A stretch of DNA of 64,000 bases from Enoplolaimus lenunculus (GCA_030248215.1 JASANG010000566.1:299131-363130), one strand, 5' to 3'; counted from the first letter of the stretch, positions 55,517-64,000 are shown. Numbers and translations are program-made. The notes: generated by a model not told the origin, from the sequence alone.

Positions 55517-55611
55517 ACACTAACGAACGCTTTATTATTCAAATTATTAGCGGTTTGACGCAAAATGAACGCGAAGCAATTGCGGAACGCTACAGTATGC
55601 TGTTTAAGAAG
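55517..55611 (+). CDS. Annexin B exon 6
   Basis: 95 nt. Repeat 1: TNERFIIQIISGLTQNEREA then IAERYSMLFKK. Acceptor TTAATGTTTTTAG. Confidence 0.85.
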
Positions 55612-55630
55612 GTATAAAGAATAGCCATAA

Positions 55631-56031
55631 AGGTTGCGCTATACTTTTGTTGACGTCCGGCGCCGTCCGTCACCCGTACGGCGCCGTCCGTCACCGTGCG
55701 TCATCCGGACGGCACCGTCCGTCGCGTGCGTCATCCGGACGGCACCGTCCGTCGCGTGCGTCATCCGTACGGCGCCGTCCGTCGCGTGCGTCATCCGTAC
55801 GGCGCCGTCCGTCACCGTGCGTCATTCGTACGGCGCCGTCCGTCACCGTGCGTCATCCGGACGTCGCCGTCCGTTATTGTCCGGCGACGTCCGTCAATAC
55901 ACGGTATCATACGTCTGTAATTTGCGTATGATAATGCATGGTGACCGAAGGCGTCGTACGGGTGACAGCCGGCGTCGTACATGTGACGCACGGCGACGAA
56001 TGGCGTTACACGATGAGTATAGCGCCACCCT
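55631..56031. mobile_element. Family H GC-rich MITE, copy 5 (expanded)
   Basis: AGGTTGCGCTATACTTTTGT to GAGTATAGCGCCACCCTA, 400 bp. The middle is enlarged by a ~30-33 bp repeat with GCCGTCCGTC, GCGTGCGTCATCC and GTACGGC words, six to seven units (55670-55870). It starts 20 bp after annexin B exon 6. Open frames over it, rich in Arg, Pro and Ser, are repeat artefacts. Confidence 0.85.
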
Positions 56032-56240
56032 AAGTTAATTTAAGACGTTACCGAACCTTGATACTTATACAATTTGGCAATAGCGGCATTATTTATGTAA
56101 ATAAATAGTCCCTACCGCAAAAAAACAATACACAAGATTGTCTCATGGTATTCGGTTCGTCTTTATGACCTTTAAAATCGAGGTTTTTCGACAATTTCAA
56201 TTTGGTTGTGAGAATGATCATGGCAGCTCATGAACGAATG

Positions 56241-56528
56241 GGCCATGTTACTTTAAGGGGCGTCCAGGTTTCTGGTGGGTCTATAAAAGAGTTGGTTTAG
56301 AGTCTAGATTACATTTTTTGCTTAGGCTTAGGCTTATAGGAATACGCTTTTGCAACGCTTAGGCTTAGGCTTAGGAATACGCTTTTGTAACGCTTAGGCT
56401 TAGGCTTAGGAATACGCTTTTGTAACGCTTAGGCTTAGGCTTAGGCTTAGGAATACGCTTTTGTAACGCTTAGGTTTAGGCTTAGGAATACGCTTTAGTC
56501 TGTTACGCCCCTTAAAGCAACATTGGCC
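56241..56528 (+). mobile_element. Family A MITE, copy 6 (expanded core)
   Basis: Five hexamer blocks alternate with the spacer GGAATACGCTTTTGTAACGC, giving a higher-order repeat of about 40 bp. In annexin B intron 6. Confidence 0.9.
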
Positions 56529-56751
56529 AAAACATCAAATATAATACAAAACATTTTCAAAATTCAACTGAGATTTGAACAAACTCTGATTGAGAGAGTC
56601 AAACGGGAAAAATTAACGAAATGCATAGTTGTAATTTTGGATGCCGGGATGATGTTTGATGTACCGCTTACTCGAATATCATTTAGTTCAGTGTATAATT
56701 CTACAGTAAAACTGGCTATCAACACAACCCGCTAACTGACTTGTGTTTTAG

Positions 56752-56865
56752 GATTTAATTGCAACATTTGAAAACGAATTCGGCGGACATTTTCTAACTG
56801 TTACTCTTGCATTGTTCACTCCAAAAGTGGTATTTGAAGCGAACTGTATTAGTAAAGCACTCAAG
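56752..56865 (+). CDS. Annexin B exon 7
   Basis: 114 nt. DLIATFENEFGGHFLTVTLA then LFTPKVVFEANCISKALK. Acceptor TTGTGTTTTAG, donor GTACGC. Confidence 0.85.
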
Positions 56866-57053
56866 GTACGCAACTACTGTTGGCCGAGTTCAATGAAACT
56901 TAGTAAATTAGAGTTTCTAAAAGTAGATATTTTGACGAATTCACATACGAAGATTTGTAACAGTAAAAGATTGCCGCATTTTGTGTAATCAGTATACAGT
57001 GTTCGCATTACTTTGCTGCTTAAAATACAGAGTTGATGGTTTTTGGGTTTTAG

Positions 57054-57110
57054 GCTTCTGAAGTTGATACGAAATGTTTCATCGAAATAATGCTTTACAA
57101 AACAACCGCG
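57054..57110 (+). CDS. Annexin B exon 8
   Basis: 57 nt. ASEVDTKCFIEIMLYKTTA. Acceptor TTTGGGTTTTAG; the donor GTTAGT is acceptable. Confidence 0.8.
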
Positions 57111-57175
57111 GTTAGTTTGACCACCGGATACACAAAAATCGAAAAGCGGATATATTTTCAGAAATATCCGGACAG

Positions 57176-57584
57176 CAGGGTTCCAACCGGAACTCGATTT
57201 TGTCGGAAGCGGAATCGAAATGTGAATCAAACTTCTCTGTCGGAATTGGAATCAAGTTTTAGTAATTCTATTAAAAACTTACAGGTGTAATGACTTAACT
57301 TTTGTTGCAGTATGCCTGTTTCCGTTACTTTTCACAGTTTCAGTAAAAACTGTTTATATAACTGGCGGAATACACGTAACAACTCGAATTATTTACAAAG
57401 AAAAAACCAACAGAATAATTGCAAATGAACGAAACAAAACGAAACAAACAAAATCTAACTTTAATCATCTTAAAAACTCATAACCAAAAAATCATAATTC
57501 CGGCATCGGAACAGCAGTCAGCCGGAATCGGAAGTCAAATTTTGCCGGAATTTCAGCCGGAATCGGAATTCCGATGGAACCCTG
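57176..57584. mobile_element. CAGGGTTCC-ended hAT-type MITE
   Basis: CAGGGTTCCAACCGGAA to TTCCGATGGAACCCTG, with a perfect 8-bp duplication CCGGACAG. Arms contain repeated CCGGAATCGG words. In annexin B intron 8. Confidence 0.85.
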
Positions 57585-57774
57585 CCGGACAGACTTGAAA
57601 AAGTAACTTTTAGGCAAACTGTAAACAAAAATTGGAGAGATGATAACGTTCTCGCACGCTACGCTTGGTTGCAATAAACTTTTTTGCACGAAATTATCTG
57701 CTTTCAAAATGAAACCTACCTTACACTCTGGTAAATAATTTTATATTCTGTTTCGTCAAAAATATAACAACTTT

Positions 57775-58018
57775 AGCCAATGTAAATAACAGGAGCGGAA
57801 CAGTATTAAAAGCGTATTCCTAAGCCTAAAGCCTAAGCCTTAAAGCTTAAGCGTAAGAATGAGCATATTCCCGAGCCTAAGCTATTGCCTAAGCGTAAGA
57901 ATGAGCATATTCCTAAGCCTAAGCCGAAACCAAAGCCAAGTAAAAAATAGTCTAAACCCTAAGCTTGCTCTATTCTAGTGCCACAAAAAACGTTCCGCCC
58001 CTGATCTTTTCACGGGCC
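57775..58018 (-). mobile_element. Family B MITE, copy 12
   Basis: Flanks ACAACTTT and ACAACTTG match at 7 of 8 positions. The core has two blocks separated by CGTAAGAATGAGCATATTCC. Confidence 0.85.
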
Positions 58019-58115
58019 ACAACTTGACATACTCGTTCAGTATTAATAATAATTCTAATTAGAGTTAAATATTTTACCAATTCACAACCGAAAATTGCAT
58101 CTTTGATTTTTATAG

Positions 58116-58298
58116 GAAATTGAAACTGTTCGTCAATGCTACGCGGATCAAACGCTGAGAACAATGGAAGGCGATGTGTTTGCAATCGAAGACAGTCGAG
58201 TGAAAGATATTTTATGGAATTTAATGCGCGGACAACGAAACGAAGCCACAGAGAAGAATACGCAGCTTGCAAGCATGGAAGCAAACGATCTGATTCAT
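58116..58298 (+). CDS. Annexin B exon 9
   Basis: 183 nt, repeat 2: EIETVRQCYADQTLRTMEGD through VKDILWNLMRGQRNEAT to NDLIH. Acceptor GATTTTTATAG, donor GTAAAC. Confidence 0.85.
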
Positions 58299-58548
58299 GT
58301 AAACGTTTACAAATTGTTTAGTCTCGAAACAAACGGTCTCATTTTGATGTAGAGTTCAAATTAGATTAGCTTTTGTTTGTGTCTTGTTCGTTCGTTTCAA
58401 CGTACCGATACATTAACGAATTTAAATATTTTTGCCAATAGAGTAAGGGCTTATAGATAATACATATTATGATCTTATAATTCAGTGGCTAATATTTCAA
58501 ACGATTGGATATATTTAGCGTCAAGTTGTGCATGTTATGGTACAACTA

Positions 58549-58769
58549 CACGGCAAAAAATGGTGAGTCAAACTGATTCTCTCCGGAATAGGCTTTTCAG
58601 GACTACGCAAACGTAGTTAAATTCGACTCCGCCAGAGTCAAATTCGACTCGCTGAGCGACTCAGCTGAGTCGAATTCGATTCTGGCGGAGTCGAATCTTG
58701 ACTGAGCTTTGCGTAGTCCAAAAAAGTCTATTTCGAAAATAGTCAATTTGACTCTCCATTTTTACAGTG
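58549..58769. mobile_element. Family D MITE, copy 12
   Basis: GGCAAAAAATGGTGAGTCAA to TCTCCATTTTTACAGTG. In annexin B intron 9. Confidence 0.85.
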
Positions 58770-58827
58770 TATTAGCATACTTCAGCAAATTCAAATCATT
58801 ATACAGTTGCGTTTGAAAATAACAGCA

Positions 58828-59098
58828 TTAACCCCTTCTCGCATTGACTTGCCTGTAGGCAACTCAGTGCAGTGTATATACGTTAAATAGTATATATCGC
58901 ACCGTGTTTAACAATTGCAACACGTATACATAGTACTAAATAACCACAAGACATGAGAGCCCCCTCGGGCTCGATCGTCAAGCTCCTATAGCTGAGTGGT
59001 GATGGTATACGCCTCCCACTCCAGTCACTGGAGTTCGAATCCTAGCATAAAAGTAGGTCTCAGCGGAAATAGATAATATTCATGTGAGAAAGGGTTAA
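58828..59098 (+). mobile_element. Family F, copy 7 (best tRNA-like region)
   Basis: TTAACCCCTTCTCGCATTGA to GTGAGAAAGGGTTAA. A box TAGCTGAGTGG and B box GAGTTCGAATCC are both intact. Second subfamily. Confidence 0.85.
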
Positions 59099-59185
59099 CT
59101 TTTACAGGTTAATATATACCATGCCGATAATTTAACCATAGAAAAACAGGTTATTGTATAGAATACCGCTGAAGTAAACGTTCAG

Positions 59186-59382
59186 CACATTTTTAGGAGA
59201 CAAACAGAAAAATGGGGCAATCCTGGTTCAAAATTTAGTCATATCGTTGGACTTCGATCGTTGCCGCAACTGTATGCAACATTCAGTGCAGTATCCCACT
59301 AAAATGGGACGCGATATAGAAGATGTCGTCGAAGAAACACACACTGGTAGTCCATTGGTTCGCAAGACGCAGATAACAATTG
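59186..59382 (+). pseudogene. Annexin B repeat 3 exon, frame disrupted
   Basis: The start (KWGNPGSKFSHIVGLRSL, PQLYATF) and the end (MGRDIEDVVEETHTG...) are in different frames. Compared with annexin A exon 7, about 11 nt are missing between them. It ends ATTG before GTAATG in phase 1, like A. A small intron in the middle is an alternative. Confidence 0.6.
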
Positions 59383-59515
59383 GTAATGTGATTGAAAAAT
59401 TGAAATCTACAAGTTGTTTAGGTGCTGCAGTCCGTATGCATCTCGTTTACAGGTCCTTCGAACCTGTTTATTACTATGCAATTGCCTTTTTATCGAGTAC
59501 GCAGTTACTAAAATT

Positions 59516-59700
59516 GGCCAATGTTACTTTAAGGAGCGTAACAGTAGATTAAAAGCGCACTCCTAAACCTAAGCTGAAGCTTTCTAAGCGTTGCAAAAAA
59601 ATTTTTTCCTCAGCCTAAGCAAAAAATGTAACCTAGAATCTAAACCTACTCTTTGATGGACCCACCAGAAACCTGGACGCTCCTTAAAGTAACATGGCCC
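59516..59700 (-). mobile_element. Family A MITE, copy 14
   Basis: Perfect 8-bp duplication CTAAAATT at 59508-59515 and 59701-59708. In the intron after the repeat 3 exon, splitting an otherwise continuous open stretch. Confidence 0.9.
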
Positions 59701-60077
59701 CTAAAATTGATAAGACGCACTCGACGTTTGCTTAATTTCAATTTTAAAAGTGATGTTTTATTGTTAAATTTGAAAAAAATTGATAATTACCGGCAGTGGC
59801 ACTTGCTATTTTTAATCAGCATAGAACAAGGTCAATTGCCGACGGCTTCCCAAGATGTTGTAAAACGGTCCATTATGACAAACAAATTTAAAAGTCACTA
59901 TTTTCACATCAAAACCGGCGTTTATAAGCTACTGCAGTAGCATATGATTAGTTTGGATCGGAAAAATATAAGCATAAAAAAGTACTAAAATACTGGTCCA
60001 TGTGGTTAGCTTAGCAAAAATGAATGTTTAGTGAGAAAAGGACGTCAAAGTATGTAACTTTCATAAGAAATTATTGG

Positions 60078-60139
60078 TCAATGTAAAGAACAAGGCGGAA
60101 CAGCATTATAACCATATTCCTAAACCTAAGTCTAAGCCA
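60078..60139 (-). mobile_element. Family B half-element
   Basis: The left half only, GGTCAATGTAAAGAACAAGG to CCTAAGTCTAAGCC. Confidence 0.65.
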
Positions 60140-60146
60140 TGATAGA

Positions 60147-60222
60147 GGACCGTGTTACTTTAAGGGCATGCTACTGTTTCTAGTGGGTTTATGAAAGAGA
60201 ATAGGTTTAGATTCTACATTAC
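60147..60222 (+). mobile_element. Family A half-element
   Basis: GACCGTGTTACTTTAAGGGC to TAGATTCTACATTACC. Joined almost directly to the family B half, perhaps by recombination between related cores. Confidence 0.65.
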
Positions 60223-60388
60223 CAGTTGTTAGCTGCGGGCTATAGAAAAATATTGCAAATGAGCCTACAAATTTTTTACTGTCCAGTTCTCAAAAGCCGT
60301 ATATATTTTCTTCTACATAGGTTTTAAATGATTTGTACATCTATTATTTATTTTGTTATTTTAGTGCGAATGGTTGAGCATTTTTCAG

Positions 60389-60487
60389 TATTTACATGGC
60401 CCAGTTCACAAATGTTCGAAGCGCTGAAATGGGAAAAAACTGAGCAATGGGGAAATGTTGATTCGGTTGATTATATCGCGCAATGAA
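60389..60487 (+). pseudogene. Annexin B repeat 4 exon, frame disrupted
   Basis: Acceptor TTTTTCAG and first bases TATTTACATGG align with annexin A exon 8 (TATTGCAATGG). The donor GTACGT follows SRNE, as GTATGA follows SRSE in A. The exon is 14 nt shorter than in A, so its two halves are out of frame and the GIGTDD loop is lost. Confidence 0.6.
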
Positions 60488-60635
60488 GTACGTTTTGAAA
60501 ATTTATGTACTTCAGAAATTGCAACAAAAATGAAACGTTAACGCTTTTCGCATTTCAAACAGCATCTTTCAAAACGCTTTATCGAGCAGAGAAATTCTGA
60601 AATGAATAACTTGAGCAGCACAACGCTATAAAGTA

Positions 60636-60825
60636 CGCTGGAGTGAATTTGACTCTCTCCAAAATAGGATTTTCCGGACTACACAAACTGAGTCAAAATT
60701 TGACTCCACCAGTGTCAAAATGAGCACACCCGAGTCGTTCAGTGAGTCTTATCTGGCCCATTTTGTGTAGTCCCCAAAAAGCTTATTTCGGAGAAATTCA
60801 AATTCGCTCACCATATTTTGCAGTG
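60636..60825. mobile_element. Family D MITE, copy 13
   Basis: Left tip diverged (CGCTGGAGTGAATTTGACTC). Right end CACCATATTTTGCAGTG. Confidence 0.8.
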
Positions 60826-60985
60826 TAGGTACAATACTTGGTAGCGTTTCTGAAAATACAATTTTGGTATCGATACAATACAAAAGTTTATAGTAAAACG
60901 CGAAACGCATTTTGCATTTTTATAACACCGATTCCTTTGCACTTTGCAGTGTTTTCACAGTTGTAACTGGGGTAAAATAAAAGCA

Positions 60986-61206
60986 CACTGCAAAAATGGT
61001 GAGTCAAATTGAATCTCTCCGAAATAGGATTTTTCGAACTACACCAACTGAGTCAAAATTCGACTCCACCATTGTCGAATTCCACTCAATGAGTCGCTCG
61101 GTGAGTCTAATTTGACTCTGGCGGAGTTGAATTTGACTCAGTTTGTGTAGTCCAAAAGTCTATTCGCGGAATGTTCAGTCAATTTCACTCATCACTTTTT
61201 TCAGTG
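60986..61206. mobile_element. Family D MITE, copy 14
   Basis: CACTGCAAAAATGGTGAGTC to CACTTTTTTCAGTG. Donor-like and acceptor-like tips are both intact. Confidence 0.85.
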
Positions 61207-61452
61207 CAGTTAATGCTACAAGTTACTACAAATTATGAAAATTAACGCAATATGCTTTCAAATTCGAGATATTAAAATTTTGCGCAAAAACAGCCTACGT
61301 TCCTTCTAAAAAGCTAAATATCATTGCTGTGCCGGTAGCGTTTTCAAGAATCAGGCATAGACTTTAAGTCAAACAAAAGTAGGCTTTTATTTGACTGGAA
61401 CGCGCAAGATAGGTTGTGAATTTGATTCCGAAACCATCTTGATAAGAAACCT

Positions 61453-61637
61453 GGCCAATGTTACTATTACGGCCGTAACAGTAGATTAAGCTTATTCCTA
61501 ATCCTAAGCATAAGGGTTGTAAACGCGTGTTCCTAAGCTTAAGCCTAAAGTAAAGAAAATGTAGCATAGAATGTAAGCTTACTCTTTTACTGACCCACCA
61601 GAAACCGTTCCGGCCCTAAAAGTAAACAACATGGGCC
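61453..61637 (-). mobile_element. Family A MITE, copy 16
   Basis: GGCCGT subfamily. Flanks AGAAACCT and AAACACCT are similar. A small insertion (ACAAC) interrupts the right end. Confidence 0.8.
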
Positions 61638-61713
61638 AAACACCTGGCAATCAATATTTTAAATAAATTTTAAAATCAAATTAAGCGTGAATTTTTGAAA
61701 TTGTACAAAAAAA

Positions 61714-61770
61714 GATCTTGAAGAAACAATCAAATTTCATACAAGCGGTGACTATTTCGACTGTTGCTGA
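61714..61770 (+). pseudogene. Annexin B last-exon remnant
   Basis: DLEE followed directly by TIKFHTSGDYFDCC and a stop. In annexin A the same exon reads [10 protein letters not shown]...[14 protein letters not shown], so about 45-50 nt are deleted and the hydrophobic end is lost. Confidence 0.5.
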
Positions 61771-61854
61771 AGATTCTTGAAACGGCAAAATAATGTTGTA
61801 TTTTTAAATGTCACATTTTAAAAGTTATATTTTGTATTGCATAAGTTTTGTTCG

Positions 61855-61985
61855 AAAACCGTTTCCACATTTATACTTACTTGCAGCTGCTATTTTATAT
61901 TTTCCTAAAACGTAACAAAAACCGTTACCACATTTACTTACTTGCAGCTGCAATTTTATATTTCCTAAAACATAAACAATTTTTA
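61855..61985. repeat. Direct duplication of about 63 bp
   Basis: AACCGTTTCCACATTTATAC and AACCGTTACCACATTTAC each lead into ACTTACTTGCAGCTGC, ATTTTATATTT and CCTAAAAC. Confidence 0.8.
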
Positions 61986-62244
61986 TACGTATATATGACC
62001 GAACATACGAGTCGACGAGTTAAGATATCACCCGTTTATTTTGGAATACTAATACATGCTACACGCCGTTTACACGATGTATCAGATGCTGGCAAGTACA
62101 ATTGATATACAAATTTCATTTCATTTTTAAATTTGGCCCCAACGCGTCTAAATTTTTCGTTCCATGTTGCCTGTAAAATTATGATAAATTTGTCTGAAAA
62201 AGGATTCCAATAAATAATCAAAATCGTTGCAAAATTTGCATCTA
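61986..62244. other. No gene seen
   Basis: AT-rich spacer. Confidence 0.4.
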
Positions 62245-62792
62245 CACCCAAAATAAATTGTTTTGTTGTCAAGAAATATTGTCTGAAATTTAAGACTATT
62301 ATGTCTTGATACAGACTCCAAACCTTTATGTCTTGAATTCAAGACTTTTATTTATTTAAAATTTTCAGAAATATTGGCCTAAAAATTTTTACACTTGAAT
62401 GTCTTAAATGTAAGACTTTGTTCTATGAAAGATCAAAAATATATTTCTGAAATATAAGACAAATATGTCAGAAATAAAACACAGAGATTTGCAAACCGGC
62501 TCCAAAATTCACGACTATTAAAGCTTAACCCAACACCCTAATTCTACACTGTAAGAAATGTTTAATTAGGTTCCCAACTTTCGATCTGAAATGAAGAAAT
62601 TTGTCTCTTATCAATTGGAAATAGCAATTTCTTGAAAATAAGACATTTATCGTTTAAGTTTTAACCATTTAAGAAACGAAATTCTGAGCTGTTTGATGCT
62701 ATTAATGTCTGAAATACAAGACATTTATATATGTCTTGAAAATTTAAAAAAGTAGAAGTCTTAAAATTTTAAGACAATTTATTTTGTGCGCA
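62245..62792. mobile_element. MITE with CAAAATAAATTGT ends and AAGACAT words
   Basis: Left CACCCAAAATAAATTGTTTT and right AAGACAATTTATTTTGTGCG are inverted. In between, ATGTCTTGAA and TTTAAGACA words alternate about ten times. A family D copy abuts its right end. Confidence 0.65.
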
Positions 62793-62964
62793 CACTGCAA
62801 AAAATGGTAAGTCAAATTGACTTCCTCCGAAATAGGTCAATTTCGACTAAATTTGATTCACTGAAGCGCACGTTTGACTCAGGCGGAGTCAGAATTTGTC
62901 TCAGTTTGTGTAGTCAGGAAAAGTCTATTTCGGAGAGAATCAATTTGACTCGTTTTTGCGACGT
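62793..62964. mobile_element. Family D MITE, copy 15
   Basis: CACTGCAAAAAATGGTAAGT, here with the donor variant GTAAGT. The right tip is worn (TCGTTTTTGCGACG). Confidence 0.75.
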
Positions 62965-62974
62965 ATGCAATATT

Positions 62975-63567
62975 TCTGCCCCCTTTATTTAGAGGGGGGG
63001 TACAATGCGAATGACACTACATGTATCCGGCAACAAATTGCTTCGCTTAATATTTAATTTACTGTAGTGACCCGAATAAGATGGGGACTGATATTTATTT
63101 GGCCTCTCAAGAGGGTTCCCCCTGCTATATTGGGTTACGGACTGTTATTTATTTGAACCCGCCCTCCGCCACCCTTCGTTGCTGATATATCTCCGGCATT
63201 GCAACTATACGTTGAATTAAACGTGCTGTTTGTTTTGTATCAAAAGCTTGAACGACAACTTTATTTGGTCCTGGAATCATTAATGTGCTACGATTTGGGA
63301 TAACTATCGACATTTATGCACTCTAATTAAGATTTAGGGACTCTATCCGCTTACGGACTTTTATTAGGGATACGGACTCCTATTGATTGGGACTCAAATT
63401 GGGGAAACCCTCTTATTATCTCCTCTTATTCGGGTCACTACAGTAGGGTTATTGAATGTGACAGCGACCTTTCTCAAAACAAAGGGGATGGTCGGCCAAA
63501 AGCGCAACGCCCGGTGGTACATTTTGTACCATATCGAACCCAAAGAGTTGCACACTCTTGTATCATG
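62975..63567. mobile_element. Family I MITE, copy 5, interrupted by family E
   Basis: CCCCCTTTATTTAGAGGGGG starts the left arm, whose tip is lost. GGGTTATTGAATGTGACAGC and GGTGGTACATTTTGTACC to CACACTCTTG form the right. Family E copy 10 lies between. Confidence 0.8.
63062..63443. mobile_element. Family E MITE, copy 10
   Basis: Complete, flanked by TA on both sides. Comparison with the uninterrupted family I copy at 54815 supports TA as the duplicated target. Confidence 0.9.
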
Positions 63568-64000
63568 AACTCTTTCTAATATTACTGGGAAGTTTTGGCC
63601 AGATTTCAATATTACAGGAGTTCTAAAATAATCAATATTTCCAAAGTTTGTACTATTAACTAAGTCGCTGATGAAAGTTTGAACTTTTGATATATTGTGC
63701 ATATACCTTTTTTTGTCAATACCGTTTTCGACCAGGTTAAATATTAATCATTAAACACCAGACCAGCTGGTTAATCTTAGTTTAATGGAAACATACTTTT
63801 GTTTTAGTACAAACAGCATCATGAATAATACCTGATGCTGGTTCCGGTTAAGTTTTCCGGCATACATTATAATACCATATATTTGTTGCAATCTTCGTAC
63901 AACAACACCGGTCATTTACAGGATATTTTCAATAACACCGAAACGAGCCCCCTCATGTATTATTCTAAATTGGTCTATAAATGTTGTGATCGCCACCCGT
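63568..64000. other. No gene seen
   Basis: AT-rich sequence to the end of the window, with no exon or repeat boundary recognised. Confidence 0.4.

Larger units (their letters stand above)
51430..61770 (+). pseudogene. Annexin B: diverged annexin paralog, 3' half broken
   Basis: Tandem paralog of annexin A. Predicted exons are 51430-51477, 52967-53002, 54368-54460, 54624-54704, 55114-55201, 55517-55611, 56752-56865, 57054-57110, 58116-58298, about 59186-59382, 60389-60487 and a remnant at 61714-61770. The 95-, 114-, 57- and 183-nt exons equal those of annexin A in size and phase. A longer head of about 85 residues, Ser/Lys-rich, replaces the short head of A. Repeats 1 and 2 are in frame but every calcium loop is lost (NIDT for GxGT in repeat 1, ASEVDT in repeat 2). 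In repeat 3 the frame changes near 59280. The repeat 4 exon is 99 nt where A has 113, so its start (VFTWPSSQMFEALK) and end (LIRLIISRNE) are in different frames. The last exon keeps DLEE and SGDY with a deletion between. Either a pseudogene or a gene with a novel 3' end. Confidence 0.65.

Noticed and set aside
55634-56038. Arg/Ser/Pro-rich frames in three phases
   Set aside because: They are translations of the GCCGTCCGTC repeats of the family H element, open in all frames because the repeat lacks stops.
16-61637. TTAGGC runs as real telomere or interstitial telomere
   Set aside because: Each run is short, sits between fixed arms inside a MITE and is flanked by 8-bp target duplications, so it is transposon sequence.
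1-64000. LTR retroelements, Polintons or other virus-like elements
   Set aside because: No long terminal repeats and no polymerase, integrase, capsid or envelope-like translations were recognised in any frame.

Overview
The window is AT-rich animal DNA with few genes and very many short transposable elements. I recognise four protein-coding loci. They are an unrecognised single-exon ORF (2202-3602), a neuropeptide precursor (27786-28196), a complete four-repeat annexin (exons 33280-42581), and a diverged annexin paralog whose 3' half looks broken (exons 51430-61770). The two annexins lie head to tail and share exon sizes of 95, 114, 57 and 183 nt in the same phases, so they are a tandem duplicate pair. 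The 95- and 114-nt exons are also the sizes known from vertebrate annexin genes. Large introns, gene content and the MITE load suggest a marine invertebrate deuterostome. An ascidian tunicate is my best guess, and it is an inference only.

Layout. 1-27 kb: nested MITEs, an AAT microsatellite, the 466-codon ORF with a duplicated 5' flank and a 21-bp repeat after its stop, then long stretches without genes. 27.7-28.5 kb: the neuropeptide gene. 28.6-33 kb: MITEs. 33.2-43 kb: annexin A, with MITEs in nearly every intron and one in the probable 3' UTR. 43-51 kb: MITEs, a possible stray pair of annexin-like exons (46.7-47.7 kb) and a 121-bp satellite. 51.4-61.8 kb: annexin B, whose introns hold a foldback element, an array of CRE octamers, a GC-rich element and several hAT-type MITEs. 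61.8-64 kb: more MITEs, two of them nested.

The repeat landscape is the richest part. Three MITE families (A, B, C) with different termini carry the same core of telomere-like TTAGGC hexamers; many copies have 8-bp target duplications, as hAT elements do. Family D has ends that read as a splice donor and a splice acceptor. Family F combines piggyBac-like TTAA/CCCTTT ends with an internal tRNA-like promoter. Families E, G, H, I, J, K and several single foldback elements are also present. No tRNA or rRNA gene, CRISPR array, LTR element or other virus-like element was recognised. All exon boundaries were read by eye from GT/AG sites, phase and annexin homology, and no search was run.
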